DNA from: Epiperipatus broadwayi | Lineage: Eukaryota > Onychophora > Udeonychophora > Euonychophora > Peripatidae | Assembly (NCBI GenBank): GCA_028023455.1 | Contig: JAQFVV010000017.1 | Location: 2,735,001-2,799,000 of the forward strand | DNA: 64,000 bases | Reading direction: 5' to 3' | Shown: positions 32,880 to 44,261 of the stretch, in pieces | How the letters are laid out: the number at the start of each line of letters is the position of its first letter | Position numbering within the stretch: position 1 is the stretch's first letter | Translations under genes and position numbers: made by a program | The notes under the pieces: model-generated | Seen by the model: only the letters and a program-made list of their open reading frames with translations | The model's database searches: none | What the model was told of the DNA's origin: nothing

Positions 32880-35034
32880 TGTAACAATATATAAATATGC
32901 CGTTACATTAAATTAAAATAAAAACTTTTAAGTTCGCAAATAAAAATAAATTTATTAAAAACTAAAAGCTAAAACAAATTAACGAGTTATTAAACATGTA
33001 TATGCATATATATTCGCACAGATGCAAAACTTTAAAAATTATTTCTTTTTTAAATAAAAAAAAAGGTATTTGAACGTATTTTTTTAGAAAAAAGTATAAA
33101 AAAAAGATAAAATATTTTTGTAAATGGAAATGATTGTTTTATAATTTAATTGAAAAGCAAACTAGTCCTTGGGGCTCTTATATAATTAAAAAGTCAGAGG
33201 AAAGATATAGATAAGAGAATAAAAAGAATTAGCTTGACCAATGGAAGCACCAAGCCTCAGCTCGGACGCTAATGAAAATGATGGATTAGTGATGTTTTGT
33301 TTGTTGAATCCAGAGGAGGATTATAAAAAGGGAAATATTGAAATTAAGGACAATTCTCAGACAGTTGTAGCTTGATTGTTTTTGAGAGGTGTGATAAAAT
33401 GCACATATCACCCTCTCTTTCTATTTTAAAAAATGAAATGACTATGATACCGGAATGAAACCAGCTAAAGCCACCTCCAGAACATCAGACCGGTCTTCCA
33501 ATGGGAACATCGCAGGAATTGGCACCAAGAATCATGACTCTTCTACTGTAAGCTATTGAACAGAACAATTTTAAAAATTAAAAGTAATTAAGAACTTTCA
33601 TCAAGATTTGAGAAGTTTAATAAGCAAGCTAAATCTAATTTTTGTAAAATGAACTACAATCCGACTTTTCCAAATCAATTATTGTTTAATTTTTTTTTAC
33701 ATATTTAAGTTTGAAAATCATTTCCAGTTTTTTTGTTTATTAATACTTATTGTAGAAATTATTAAATGCATTAAATTTAAGTTGGGCATAAATGCTTGCA
33801 TAGATTCGTTCACATTTAATTACATTTTTGTTTTCATATATGATTAAAATATATAGAAATTCAGTAAATAATGATATCTTATGTTGAATATCTAAAATGT
33901 ATTTATTCGGATGTCTTTTTAGTTATTGGTGTCAATGTGGCATCTTATGATGAATGCCATTGGGTTTCTAGTGAATTTCCTCTGCAATTACATCAATGAC
34001 TTTATATTTTGATCATTTATGTTTATGTTAAAATGTTTTTGAGCATGTAATTTATGTAGTCGATCTATACTCAACATTAAACAACAAACTTTTATAAAAT
34101 CCATCTGTGTGAATTTATATAAATGTTAAATTTAAGTCGGGCATGAATGGCTATATAGATTTGTAAAGTTATATTAATTAATTAGGGGAGGGTAATCTTA
34201 GGTTATTTGTTTCATAGTTAAATTAGGTCAATGGATTGGATATATTGGTGTAATTAGTAGATGTAGTATGAGGTTCGCTATGTGCAGGATCTCCATTATA
34301 TGCCACACACCTCTGTTTGCCTATGGAAGGGAATAGTAAAATGGAAAAACACTGTCCCTTCCTATGGAATTTTTCTTTTTATTGTTCTTCTTGCCATACA
34401 GATGTAACATTCCTGTATTGGACAAGAGTCAATGTCTTCTCTAACCATGCTGTTCAGATGTACATTCCTGACAGTATGGTATATATATTTGTGCTGTCAT
34501 ATTTCATGCTACATTGAATACATCAATGTATCAGATAGATTGACTGCGAACTTTTGGCCTAAGGTTAAATAAAGGATAGAATATTTTCTTTTCAAATACA
34601 ATCTATGTAGTTTATTCATACTTGACAATCTTAATAAAAAAAAATATTAAATTCATTTGTACGAGCAATCTTAAAATTTTAAAATAATAATTTAAATTAA
34701 ATGTTAATATTAAAATCTAAAATAATAAATATTATTCCTCAAATTTAAATGATTATATATGTGCGTAAATAAATATTGTTTGTGGGTTAATTACTGGTAG
34801 TGGCTTTTATTTTTTTATATTTAAGATATAAATTACAGATATATATTATTATCTCTGCATCTCCACTGAGCTAGTGACAATGGGCTAATGGTCGGAATCA
34901 AAATATATAAAATAAAATATAAAAAAAATTTTTAAACTTACGTATCTGCCTACTATATAACTTTTCTAGGTTCAAACGCCTAGTGGCACCCTGTAGTGCA
35001 GATATGTTAAGTCTTTAATCTTCCAGATCATTAT
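32880..35034 (+). mobile_element. Solo LTR of the 1-4816 element, with 5-bp target duplication
   Basis: Inverse-oriented diverged relative of 2693-4816. It starts TGTAACAATATATAAAT at 32880 and ends CAGATCATTAT. The five bases ACTAT flank it on both sides (32875-32879 and 35035-35039), a normal LTR-element duplication, and removing LTR plus one ACTAT restores the PLE frame. CCAAT (33238) and TATAAAAAGG (33322) are in the expected orientation. Divergence from 1-4816 shows it is an older insertion; a solo LTR results from recombination between two LTRs. Confidence 0.8.
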
Positions 35035-35035
35035 A

Positions 35036-35432
35036 CTATACATAATATATGGAAACCACTAATCAACTTTGCTCTTAGAAAAAAGTAGAGAAATCAGAAG
35101 GAATTAGTACAGATTGTTGCCTTTGAAAGGATGGCTCAGTTGATTAGAGCATTACCTTAAAATTCAATACTCAAGAATTTAAGGGTACAGTTTCAAATCC
35201 CATGCTAGTACTGTTACTGGTCAGGCCAGCAACACCTGAAGAAGAGGGGAGAATAATATCTCTCAAAACATGCATATACTAACCTGTTTGATATGCTATT
35301 ACTAACAGTTGAATGTATTTGGAATATTTAAATAAAGTTAATTTTTTCTAAAGACATTCAATACACATATTAGATGATGGAAATAGTCCAATATAAAAAT
35401 ACAACTATTAATATATAGTGTAGGTGAAAATT
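35036..35432 (+). repeat. 3' arm of PLE 3
   Basis: Holds the end of the PLE frame, the tRNA-like segment and the tail TTTTTTCTAAAGACATTC, TTAGATGATGG, CCAATATAAAAATACAAC. Tail-only relatives are at 17795-17925 and 60325-60575. Confidence 0.7.
35129..35205 (+). repeat. tRNA-like segment in right arm
   Basis: GGATGGCTCAGTTGATTAGA (box A) and GGTACAGTTTCAAATCCC (box B). Either a SINE inserted into the PLE 3' region before the inverted arm was made, or a PLE 3' end that gave rise to SINE-like copies. Confidence 0.55.
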
Positions 35433-35436
35433 ATTC

Positions 35437-35725
35437 AGACCCATATAACTATTTGAATTACATAGATGGATTTGAAGACATATAAGTGTCTGAAATTTTC
35501 AGATTTTCTACTTAATAGTTAAGTATCAGATAAATTCTGGCCTTGAGTTGGTATTTTAGACTGGTGTCTGAATATCCTAGAACCTCACTGAAGAGAGTCA
35601 ACAGCTTTAAACCAGTTTAGAGATAGGATAATTCTAGATAGAGATTTTAAATTCCTTCTCTTGTGGCATTCATCAATAAAGCTTGTTTAGAGCTATTAGC
35701 ACACTTCTTATATTATTTTATAATA
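35437..35725 (+). repeat. Family C repeat (C3)
   Basis: Upstream motif around 35424-35455 (ATTCAGACCCATATAACTAT), GTGTCTGAAATTTTCAGA, hammerhead remnant 35572-35630 with stem I TATCCT/AGGATA, CTGAAGA and AAAC, then AGCTTGTTTAGAGCTATT and a TA run at 35715-35738. Confidence 0.6.
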
Positions 35726-35739
35726 TATATATATATATA

Positions 35740-36403
35740 AATGCCACATACAATATATGCACCAGATGAATATATAAACTTTTAAATATATATAAACACC
35801 AACATATTTTTTAAAAAACTTTTATTACATATCTATATTAAAATATAAAAAAAATCAAAAACAGTAAATTCATAGTATTTAATAATTTATTTTATATTTA
35901 TAAAAATTATAACTATTCTATAAAACTTATAAACTTATATTATTTATTAATTTTCTATTATTAATCTAAATATTAATGCTTAACTTCTAATTTTAATATT
36001 TATTATTAAACTTATTAACTATTTTTAAGAATTATTTTTATTATAAAATGTTTTTATAAAATTTTTCACCTAACTAAATAATAAAAATAATTTGTAAGAA
36101 TAGTTAATAAGTTTAATAATAAATATTAACGATAAAAATTAAGCATTAATATTAGATTAATAATGCAAAAAAAATAAATAAATAATGTAAGATTATACAC
36201 ATTTTATATATTAGTTATAGTTTTTATAATTTTGATGAATATAAAATAATTCATAAAATACTAAGGGCCTACTAATTTTGATTTTTTTTATATTTTAAGA
36301 TATAAATGTAGTAAAAATAATTTTAAATTTTTATTGGTGTTTATTTATAAGATATATTTAAAACTATATATATATATATTTGGTATATATTAAATGTGGT
36401 ATT

Positions 36404-36405
<2 letters not shown>
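35740..36405. repeat. Foldback, arms of ~300 bp
   Basis: Extremely AT-rich interrupted palindrome centred near 36070: outer GCCACATAC pairs with GTGGTATT, and AAATTCATAGTATTT pairs with AATACTAAGGG-flanked sequence around 36255. No coding content. MITE-like. Confidence 0.6.
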
Positions 36406-36443
<38 letters not shown>

Positions 36444-36495
36444 AATACCACATATAATATATCTAGTGATATATATATATATATATATATATCAC
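36406..36495. repeat. TA microsatellites and short palindromes
   Basis: Two TA runs separated by ACAAATACCACATA; TCACTAGA/TCTAGTGA palindromes flank the second. Confidence 0.8.
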
Positions 36496-36868
36496 TAGAT
36501 GGAGCTTTACCAATAGCTCCTAAACAAGCTTTTTGTTTACATAAACACTAAGAGAGACAGAATTCAATATCTCTTTCACTTTATCTCCAACCACCAGACC
36601 ATGGTTTCGAGCTAGTTGGCTCACCTCAGTGATGGGTAGGAGACAAAAACTAGATCTAAATCCTGACTCTACAATCAGCATTTTATGAAACAAGTTTCTA
36701 TCAGTTTGAAAGCATGAATTTTTTAGATATGTAAATATCTTCAAATCCAGTCAAACAAACTAGACAGCTATATGGGTCTGATATCAGTTCAGTAAAGCTC
36801 CGTTTAGTGATCATTAATTGCAAGCTAGAGCAAGTTACAAAATTTATAACTTGTTTTGTTTATCATAT
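36496..36868 (-). mobile_element. Diverged single retrozyme-like unit
   Basis: Same family as the 12053-13427 array (shared: TTTGTTTACATAAAC, AACTAGATCT, TTTATGAAACAA, GAATTTTTTAGA, CTATATGGGTCTGAT), but well diverged and single. Flanked on both sides by TA runs. Carries the upstream motif at 36793-36764 (minus) and a hammerhead at 36642-36585. Confidence 0.7.
36585..36642 (-). ncRNA. Hammerhead motif of diverged unit, core broken by 2-base insertion
   Basis: Minus strand: stem I CTCC/GGAG outer and CCATCA/TGGTGG inner; core reads CTGAGGTGA, i.e. two extra bases in CTGATGA; stem II GAGC/GCTC; GAAA; stem III ACCATGGT; C17. Stems I, II and III differ in sequence from the array ribozyme yet still pair. 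The core insertion should inactivate it. Confidence 0.7.
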
Positions 36869-36879
36869 ATATATATATT

Positions 36880-37630
36880 AATGTAGTAATTGTGTGTATA
36901 TATATATTGCATATGTATTATATATCTATATCTATATGTTGTATATATAATAGGATATAAAAAAGACAATTTATATGAGAATATAATGTTTACTTGGATT
37001 TTTAATATGATAAATTGTTAGTGTATTTATATATTTTATTACCTCTGAAGAAGATTGCTAGTCAATCAAAACTGTGAGATTAATGGGATTTAATAAAATT
37101 GGCATTGATATGATAATAAGAAAGATAAATTTGTTTAATTATTTAACATTTATACTCATGTCTACTGCTAAAGATAAACACATCTACATAATTTTGTAAA
37201 GCTAAAGATGATTCTACTACATTACTTACTTTTAATGCAAATTTTTGCTTAATGATAGCATTTTCAATTCTATGTCATTTTTACTGTTTATGTTTTTATT
37301 TTATTTTTAAATATAAAACTTGTTCTCTTAATATCAGTTCCATTTTTCTTGCTTTATCTATCTGTCCTATCATTTTTTCTTAACATTTTGACCTTTAAGC
37401 AATGATCTATTAATACTGCTTGTATTTAATCTTTGTCTATTGGTTATTATCTAATATATTAGTTTTTATAATGATGTTATTATTTATCCTAAAAAGTTGT
37501 CTTATAAACATTCCTTCTTACATGTCTGTCATCAAAAACCAGATCCAAACGAATTTAAATTGATTTTAAATGGTTCTGCCACTCATTATTTTTTTATGGC
37601 ATCAAAACTTTCGGTACTTTAGTACTTTTT
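36880..37630. other. No gene recognised
   Basis: TA-rich start. A hammerhead-like core without stem I at 37026-37062 (CTGAAGA, GATTG/CAATC, AAAAC). Nothing else. Confidence 0.45.
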
Positions 37631-37633
37631 TTG

Positions 37634-37812
37634 CTATGACGTATTACCACAAAGACATACTACTCTAATCTTTCGATCTTTAAGATAACGTCTCCTAGTG
37701 ATTTCCTGACAATGTTAATCGATAAAATGTGTTCAGAAATCACATGGAGATGTTACATTAAAGATCGAAAGATTAAAGTAGTAAGTCTTCATGGTAATAC
37801 GTCATACCAATA
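37634..37812. repeat. Hairpin MITE, ~78-bp arms
   Basis: TATGACGTATTACCA at the left pairs with TGGTAATACGTCATA at the right; the arms continue through AATCTTTCGATCTTTAA. Loop ~25 bases. Confidence 0.75.
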
Positions 37813-37913
37813 AAAAGCAGTAAAGAAGTCATCTGGTAGAAATCGGATGCCATGTTTGTTGTTTCTGCAAAAAAAAAAAATAATATAATAAAATGTAATG
37901 ACATCGGTAGGCA

Positions 37914-39182
37914 GCAATAATAATACTAAAAAGTACATCTAATAGCAAGAATACTAAAGAGGCTAATGGGTAAAAATAACAATAATAATACTAAAGAGGA
38001 CATCTAATAGCAAGAATAATACGAAAGAGGACATCTAATAGCAAGAATAATACGAAAGAGGTCAACTGGTAAAAATAGCAATAATAATACTAAATAGGAC
38101 TTCTAATAGCAAGAATAATACAAAATAGGACATCTAATAGCAAGAATAATATGAAAGAGGACATCTAATAGCAATAATAATATGAAAGAGGACATTTAAT
38201 AGCAAGAATAATACTAAAGAGGTCAACTGGTAAAAATAGCAATAATAATACTAAAGAGGACATCTAAGAGCAAGAATAATACTAAAGAGGACATCTTAAG
38301 AGCAAGAATAATACGAAAGAGGACATCTAATAGCAAGAATAATACTAAAGAGGACATCCAATAGCAAGAATAATATGAAAGAGGGCATCCAATAGCAAGA
38401 ATAATACTAAAGAGGACATCTAATAGCAAGAATAATACTAAAGAGGGCATTTAATAGCAAGAATAATATGAAAAAGGACATCTAATAGCAATAATAATAT
38501 GAAAGAGGACATTTTATAGCAAGAATAATACTAAAGAGGTCAACTGGTAAAAATAGCAATAATAATACTAAAGAGGACATCTAAGAGCAAGAATAATACT
38601 AAAGAGGACATCTTAAGAGCAAGAATAATACGAAAGAGGACATCTAATAGCAAGAATAATACTAAAGAGGACATCCAATAGCAAGAATAATATGAAAGAG
38701 GGCATCCAATAGCAAGAATAATACTAAAGAGGACATCTAATAGCAAGAATAATACTAAAGAGGGCATTTAATAGCAAGAATAATATGAAAGAGTACATCT
38801 AGTAGCAAGAATAATATGAAAGAGGACATCTAGTAGCAAGAATAACATGAAAGAGGACATCTAGTAGCAAGAATAATACGAAAGAGGACATCTAGTAGCA
38901 AGAATAATATGAAAGAGGACATCTGATAGCAAGAATAATATGAAAGAGGACATCTGATAGCAAGAATAATATGAAAGAGGACATCTAATAGCAAGAATAA
39001 TACGAAAGAGGACATCTAATAGCAAGAATAATACTAAAGAGGTCAACCGGTAAAAATAGCAATAATAATACTAAAGAGGACATCTAAGAGCAAGAATAAT
39101 ATGAAAGAGGACATCTAATAGCAAGAATAATACAAAAGAGGACATCTAATAGCAAGAATAATACTAAAGATGACATCTAAGA
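37914..39182. repeat. 31-bp minisatellite with 317-bp higher-order duplication
   Basis: About 40 imperfect copies of a 31-bp unit containing AAGAGGACATCTAATAGCAA. A variant (GGTCAACTGGTAAAAATAGC) recurs at intervals. The blocks ~38160-38476 and ~38477-38793 are near-identical, offset 317 bp. Minus-strand open frames through it are repeat translations, not genes. Confidence 0.9.
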
Positions 39183-39185
39183 CCA

Positions 39186-39645
39186 AGAAATATATATATG
39201 ACATTAACTTAAAAAATGATTTAAAGCAAAACTGCAAAAATTAGCACAAAAAAAAAATAATTTGTCTAAAAGACCAAAAAATGTTAAATAGGTACTGTTA
39301 ATATATATATATAAGACATCACTTAAAAATTGATTTAAAGCAAAACTGCAAAAATTAGCACACAAAAAAATAATGTCTAAAAGACCAAAAAATGTTAAAT
39401 AGGTAGTTAAAAAAAATATATATATAAGACATTTACTTAAAAATTGATTTAAAGCAAAACTGCAAAAATTAGCATAAAAAAAAATTGTCTAAAAGACCAA
39501 AAAATGTTAAATAGGTACTGTCAAAAATATATATAAGACATTCACTTAAAAATTGATTTAAAGCAAAACTGCAAAAATTAGCACAAAAAAAAAAATTCTC
39601 TAAACGACCAAAAAATGTTAAATAGGTACTGTCAAATATATATGT
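39186..39645. repeat. Four tandem copies of a ~114-bp unit
   Basis: The marker TTAAAGCAAAACTGCAAAAA starts at 39221, 39335, 39449 and 39558. Units are separated by TA runs and poly-A of variable length. Confidence 0.9.
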
Positions 39646-39677
39646 TTTCGCTTAGCTTGTCATTCCTCAGCAAAAAA

Positions 39678-40125
39678 AAATTAATTACACATGCCAAAAA
39701 CGTACATAAATTAATAGTAATTTACTAAAATTATTATAAATTCAAATTGACTACAAAATAATTGACAAGAAATTTATAAAAAAAATTTATAATTTTAAAA
39801 TTAGAGACAAAAAAAAAAAACACTTTTTCCGATATAGTGTGAATCTATTATACAGCGGAAATGGTGGATGTAAAAAAAAAGCCATCTCGGCACCATGTTT
39901 GTAGTTACTCGGAAAAAGCAAAATAATTACATGCGCCAAAAAAATACATAAATTAATAGTAATTTACTAAAAATATTATAAATTCAAACTGAATACAAAA
40001 TAATTGCAAAAAAAATTATAAAAAATATTTGTAATTTTAAAATTAGAGACAATAAAAAACACTTTTCCTGATATAGTGCGAATCCGCCATACCGTGAAAA
40101 TGGCGGACATAAAACGTCCTAATTA
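39678..40125. repeat. Two tandem copies of a ~240-bp unit
   Basis: AATTAATAGTAATTTACTAA and the following ~190 bases recur with offset ~240; each copy ends in a GC-richer block with CGATATAGTGTGAATC or its variant and GAAAATGGCGG-like sequence. Confidence 0.8.
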
Positions 40126-40129
40126 AATC

Positions 40130-40940
40130 GTATTACATAAAATTATGAAATTAAAAGTGTAGTCTTTTTTAATGAAAATAAGGATAATTTATAAGAAAAA
40201 AATGGAAAGAAGATGACCCAAAAGAAGCAAAATAAAAAATAACCGAAAAGGTAGTACATAAAATTATGAAATTTACAAATTAAAAAATAACCTGTAATGG
40301 CGATATATGTCTTAAAAGCTAATATATTTAATTATTAAGAAACAAAATGAAAATTACTTACAAATAACGATGGTGGAAATTACTATAATATCATCCAATC
40401 GACAGTTAAAAATTCACTCTATTTAGTAATATGTCCATATTAGATATGAAATATATGAAAATATGATCTAAAAAATCGCTGTGCTCATGTCGATATCAAA
40501 ACCGCAAAAGACAGAGACATGACAAAATTTCCCATAGGTCTCTTGACTTTTTAAATCTCATGAGACACTTCGATCAAAAAATCAGTATTCCCAAGGATTA
40601 GTCTTGCCAGTGTCTTTGTTGCCATGACATCGTTAATCTTCGATGAAATATTACCAGCAAAAAACATGCTAAGTGTAAAACGTCATAGATCATAAACTCC
40701 GAAACTACTAAACTTTCTTTCCAGGTTGATTACTAAATATATAACCAACAATTATTGGAATACTAGTTATAAGTGATCTCACTTTCAGGCTTTTGCTCAT
40801 CCAAAATCTGCTGTGATATTGTTCCGTTAACTACCTGAGAAGTCATCACTATTTTTTTCCTTTTCCAGTTTTATGACTTTAGAAATTTCAGCTATTATTT
40901 TAAAACAACTGCCTCAGAAGTTACCATGTGCTTATTGATA
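40130..40940. other. No gene recognised
   Basis: AT-rich. Nothing identified. Confidence 0.45.
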
Positions 40941-40944
40941 ATAT

Positions 40945-41215
40945 AAGTTTGATTTAATAAGAGTACCAAACTCTCCACACAGTAGTAGAAAATCTCTATC
41001 TAGTGCCTACTCATTCAACATCCTCAGACTAGTTTTTATCTTGTGACTTTCATCAGCACTAGATTGGGATGTTATGCATAAACCTTCCTGCATCCATTGA
41101 TTATGAAGGCTTGCATTTGGTGTCACTATTGTATGGAGAGTTTAGTACTCTTATTACCAACATGTCTAAGCATATGAAATGGTAATCATGTGATGTTTTT
41201 GTGATTTTATAAGTT
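40945..41215. repeat. Family A foldback (A6)
   Basis: Minus-sense 3' part including half of a hammerhead (CTGATGA, stem II, AAAC, TAGTC at 41056-41016), joined to a plus-sense 3' end (CATTGATTATGAAGGC, TGTATGGAGAG, ATCATGTGATG). Ribozyme lacks its 5' stem I strand. Confidence 0.65.
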
Positions 41216-41439
41216 TTATTTTTTTTACAGAATGTTCTCCCATTTATGAAATATCACCTATATTATTTAATCCATAACTTAAAAATATAGTTAATCATAT
41301 TTTCTATCAACTTTTATTTACATCTTTCTTTTATCTAAAATTATGTTAAGGGTAATTAATTTTCTTTTTCTAAATTATGGTCTTAGAATAACTGACAGTA
41401 TAGTTTTATAACAGTGATTTTACTTGTATTTTTTAGTTA

Positions 41440-41715
41440 TAAAACCATTAAACATCACTTGATCACCATTTCTTATGCATGCTCATAACTGCTATCAAAA
41501 CAGGCAAAACTCCGTACAGTAGTGCCACTCAGTGCAAGCCAGAGTAATCAATCAAATCCAAGTCTCCTCGCTGATGAAAGCAACAAGCTAGAATCTAGTC
41601 TGGGAATATTGGATGAGTAGTCACTAGATAGGGATTTTATGTATAGGTCTTCTGGAATCCATTGATTACTCTGGCTTGCACTGAGTGGCATTACAATATG
41701 GAGAGTTTTTGCTGA
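41440..41715 (+). repeat. Family A with inverted 5' arm (A7)
   Basis: 41440-41550 is an inverted copy of the family 3' end (AAACATCACTTGATCACC, ACAGTAGTGCCACTC, AGTAATCAAT). It is joined to a sense copy that begins just before the ribozyme and runs to TATGGAGAGTTTTTGC. Confidence 0.7.
41558..41612 (+). ncRNA. Hammerhead motif A7, one core change
   Basis: Stem I CCAA/TTGG with inner CCTCG/TGGG partly paired; CTGATGA; stem II AGC/GCT; GAAA reads GAAT; TAGTC. Likely inactive. Confidence 0.65.
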
Positions 41716-42114
41716 TTTAATATTTTTTGGTTATGTAGTTAATTCATTAAATATGTTCATCTATTAAGTAATTCAAGAAACTTCACTACTTTGAGTGCTA
41801 TATTTCTCTGAATAGAGTGACAACTAGCAATGTTTAGATTATTTGACATCCAGCTAAATAAAATGCAATACATGCATATTTTATAGTATTATTTTTTGTG
41901 AGATTCCATGTAGTAAAAATAAAATAGCCAACACTTTAGTGTGATAACAAGTACTTTCTTCAGAGCTTTTTTCTTAAATCATAAGATTGTATCAGAGATT
42001 TAAAATTATTATTTTTTATTATTATTTCTTCATCATACTTAAATTCTATTGATAAGTTTTAGCAAATATTTTATCGTCCAATAGCTTTTTCCAAATATTG
42101 TTAATTTTTTTCAA

Positions 42115-42490
42115 TTCACACTTCTCATTTATTCTCTTGGGTCCTTTATAAATCTCTAAAGCCTTTGGTCATATTGTTCAATTTTGCCACAATATGTGTT
42201 TTATTAAAATTGATGCCATGGTTAGTTAATTTTATGAGTGACTAAACAGCTGATGAATTATACTTTTCTCTAACTGCCAAAATGTGTTTTTCCTTCTTTA
42301 TATTTATTCTACAATTGGTCTGTTCGATATATGAATGTGAACAAATTCCTTTATGGAATTTTATATACTCCATGACACTCCAAAGAAATTTTATTTTAGT
42401 CTGTGGAAATATTTCATTAATTGTTTCAAATGTAGTATAAACTGTGTGGATATTATTTTCCTTTAAAACTTTACCAATCTTATTAATTAC
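42115..42490 (-). pseudogene. PLE GIY-YIG remnant, minus arm
   Basis: Same protein region as the plus arm, read leftwards from ~42490, with many stops. Confidence 0.65.
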
Positions 42491-42544
42491 TCCCTTTATA
42501 TTTATATTTACATTTAAAATAATTAATAAAATATTTCCATGTCC

Positions 42545-42900
42545 TAAAGATGAGTGATATGATATATATGAAATTCCATGTGCAGTTTGTTCTTATTCGT
42601 ACATTAGACAAACCAGTCATAGAATGGATGTAAGAAAGGAGGAACACATTTTGGCAGTTACAGAAAAATCTATTTCATCTGTCACTTATTAACACATTGA
42701 ATTAATTAACCATAACATCACTCTTAATAAAACACATATTCTGGCAAAAATTAAACAATATGACCAGAGATTGCTAAGGGAAGCTATGGAGATTTTTAAA
42801 AGGCCTAAGAGCACAAATGAAAAGTGTGAATTAAAGAAAATTAACAATATTTGGAAAAAACTTTTGGGAATAAAATATTTTTTAGAACTTCTCAACGATT
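42545..42900 (+). pseudogene. PLE GIY-YIG remnant, plus arm
   Basis: Frame reads IYEIPCAVCSYSYIRQTSHR (GIY-x-C-x2-C-x2-SYIGQT pattern with glycine changed to arginine), then RKEEHILA, a stop, then ILAKIKQYDQRLLREAMEIFKRP and a tail with NNIWKKL. A decayed nuclease domain. The minus-strand open frame here is its shadow. Confidence 0.7.
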
Positions 42901-43104
42901 AAAAAGAGTACGAGGAGAAAATAATAAAAGAAAAAATAACAATTTTAAATCTAACACATCCTTCTTATGATTTGGCAAATAAGGTGTCTTAAAGAAAATA
43001 CTTGTTATTGTACTGGAATATCAATTATTTAGCTATTAGATTTTTAATACATAAAAGCTCCTAAAAATAGCATTATGAAATCATCATTTATCCATGACAA
43101 TATT

Positions 43105-43215
43105 AGAATTAATATATATATATCATTAAAATCAATTAACACTTAACAAACCCAATATCAATAACAATCAACAATCTCAACTTGTTGTCAAGGCAACCTC
43201 CTTATATATAAGTAC
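43105..43215. repeat. Family D repeat, copy 1
   Basis: Shares ATATATCATTAAAA, CAACAATCTCAACTTGTTGT and CAAGGCAACC with 45288-45390 and 46545-46640. Origin unknown. Confidence 0.55.
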
Positions 43216-44258
43216 ATTATGATACAAAAAAATATTAACAAATTTTTATTTTTTAATATTAATATCTATTAGGAAATTAACTCCATACTAAATAATAAAG
43301 AAAATTACAACATCTAATATTAAATCTACAGGTATATGTACTCTGTGTTTATGATACGTTTCTGCTAGTAGATAGTTAAATCAATTTGGCAATACTTATG
43401 ACAATCATCAATGTCCATGGACCATTGTGTGTCACCCATTTAAAATTTCAAATAAATTAATATAGCACTTATAAATTATGAATAAAATTGAAAATAATAA
43501 CATTAAAAATGTTAATTTTTCTTTATGATAATTGTTATATTTTTTTAGTTTTGTTCTTTTTTCATGGTGTGTAACTTTTATAGAGCATTTAGTATTTTAC
43601 ATTTTAATATATTTTAAGTGCACTGAGACACAGAAATAGAGAAGCTGAGTAAAGTAATGTTATGATGGCTTAGTGCAGGGCTTATCGTGTCCTTATAATT
43701 ATAGCAAAATAAGAATAGGAAGAAGATGGAATGTTTATATAGGCCGATGATGTTTAAATTTATGTAAACTTAAAGTTCAAAGTGTCCATTTTTTGGAGAG
43801 GGGGAACATGATTATTTGCAGCTTATACTGTACATTTTTTATTATATGCTATAAAGTTATTGTCAAAATTGCTTCTTCAATCAAATGTATAAAAAATTAA
43901 ATATGAAATTTTATAGACAACAGGTAGGATCAAAAAAATAAAACTAAATAGAGAAGTATATGAGCCTTTTTTATATTTGAAAACTAAATTATCATTCAAT
44001 TGACTTCCCTCTAAATAAATAAAAGCAGTTATTCCCCTCCTTTCTTAAACCATAGGACAGATAATTAAAAATTAGATAACATAAGTTTTTGTTAAAGTTT
44101 TTTCTTTCTATTTTTATACTGCTAAACAGAACTATTACTCAGTTTTGAATAGTAATTCAGTTTTGAATAGTAATAAATTTTAAGGTTGTTTTACATACTT
44201 TTTGTGAATGTACATACGTATAAAATAATTTTTTCTAGCTATCAGAATTTTATATGTA
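43216..44258. other. No gene recognised
   Basis: AT-rich; nothing identified. Confidence 0.45.
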
Positions 44259-44261
44259 AGC

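Larger units (their letters stand above)
31440..35432 (+). mobile_element. PLE copy 3 with inverted arms, split by a solo LTR
   Basis: Left arm 31440-31865 is the inverse of right arm 35036-35432. Between them are a 5'-truncated PLE reading frame (31870-32879) and a solo LTR (32880-35034). Both arms contain a tRNA-like segment with Pol III-type boxes. Without the LTR the element is ~1.8 kb. Family C copy C3 begins directly at its right end. Confidence 0.75.
41890..43030. mobile_element. PLE copy 5: head-to-head inverted GIY-YIG ends
   Basis: Minus arm ~41890-42490 and plus arm ~42540-43030 are inverted copies meeting near 42515. Outer ends match (GATAACAAGTACTTTCTT against AAGAAAATACTTGTTAT). 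No RT part remains. Confidence 0.75.

Noticed and set aside
35129-35205. Possible tRNA gene
   Set aside because: Boxes A and B are present but acceptor pairing is poor and the segment is part of a dispersed repeat.
38223-39046. Minus-strand open frames rich in LFLLLDVLF
   Set aside because: They are translations of the 31-bp minisatellite; the hydrophobic repeat follows the DNA period.
37914-39182. Possible CRISPR-like array of 31-bp repeats
   Set aside because: Repeats are contiguous with no unique spacers, and the context is eukaryotic.
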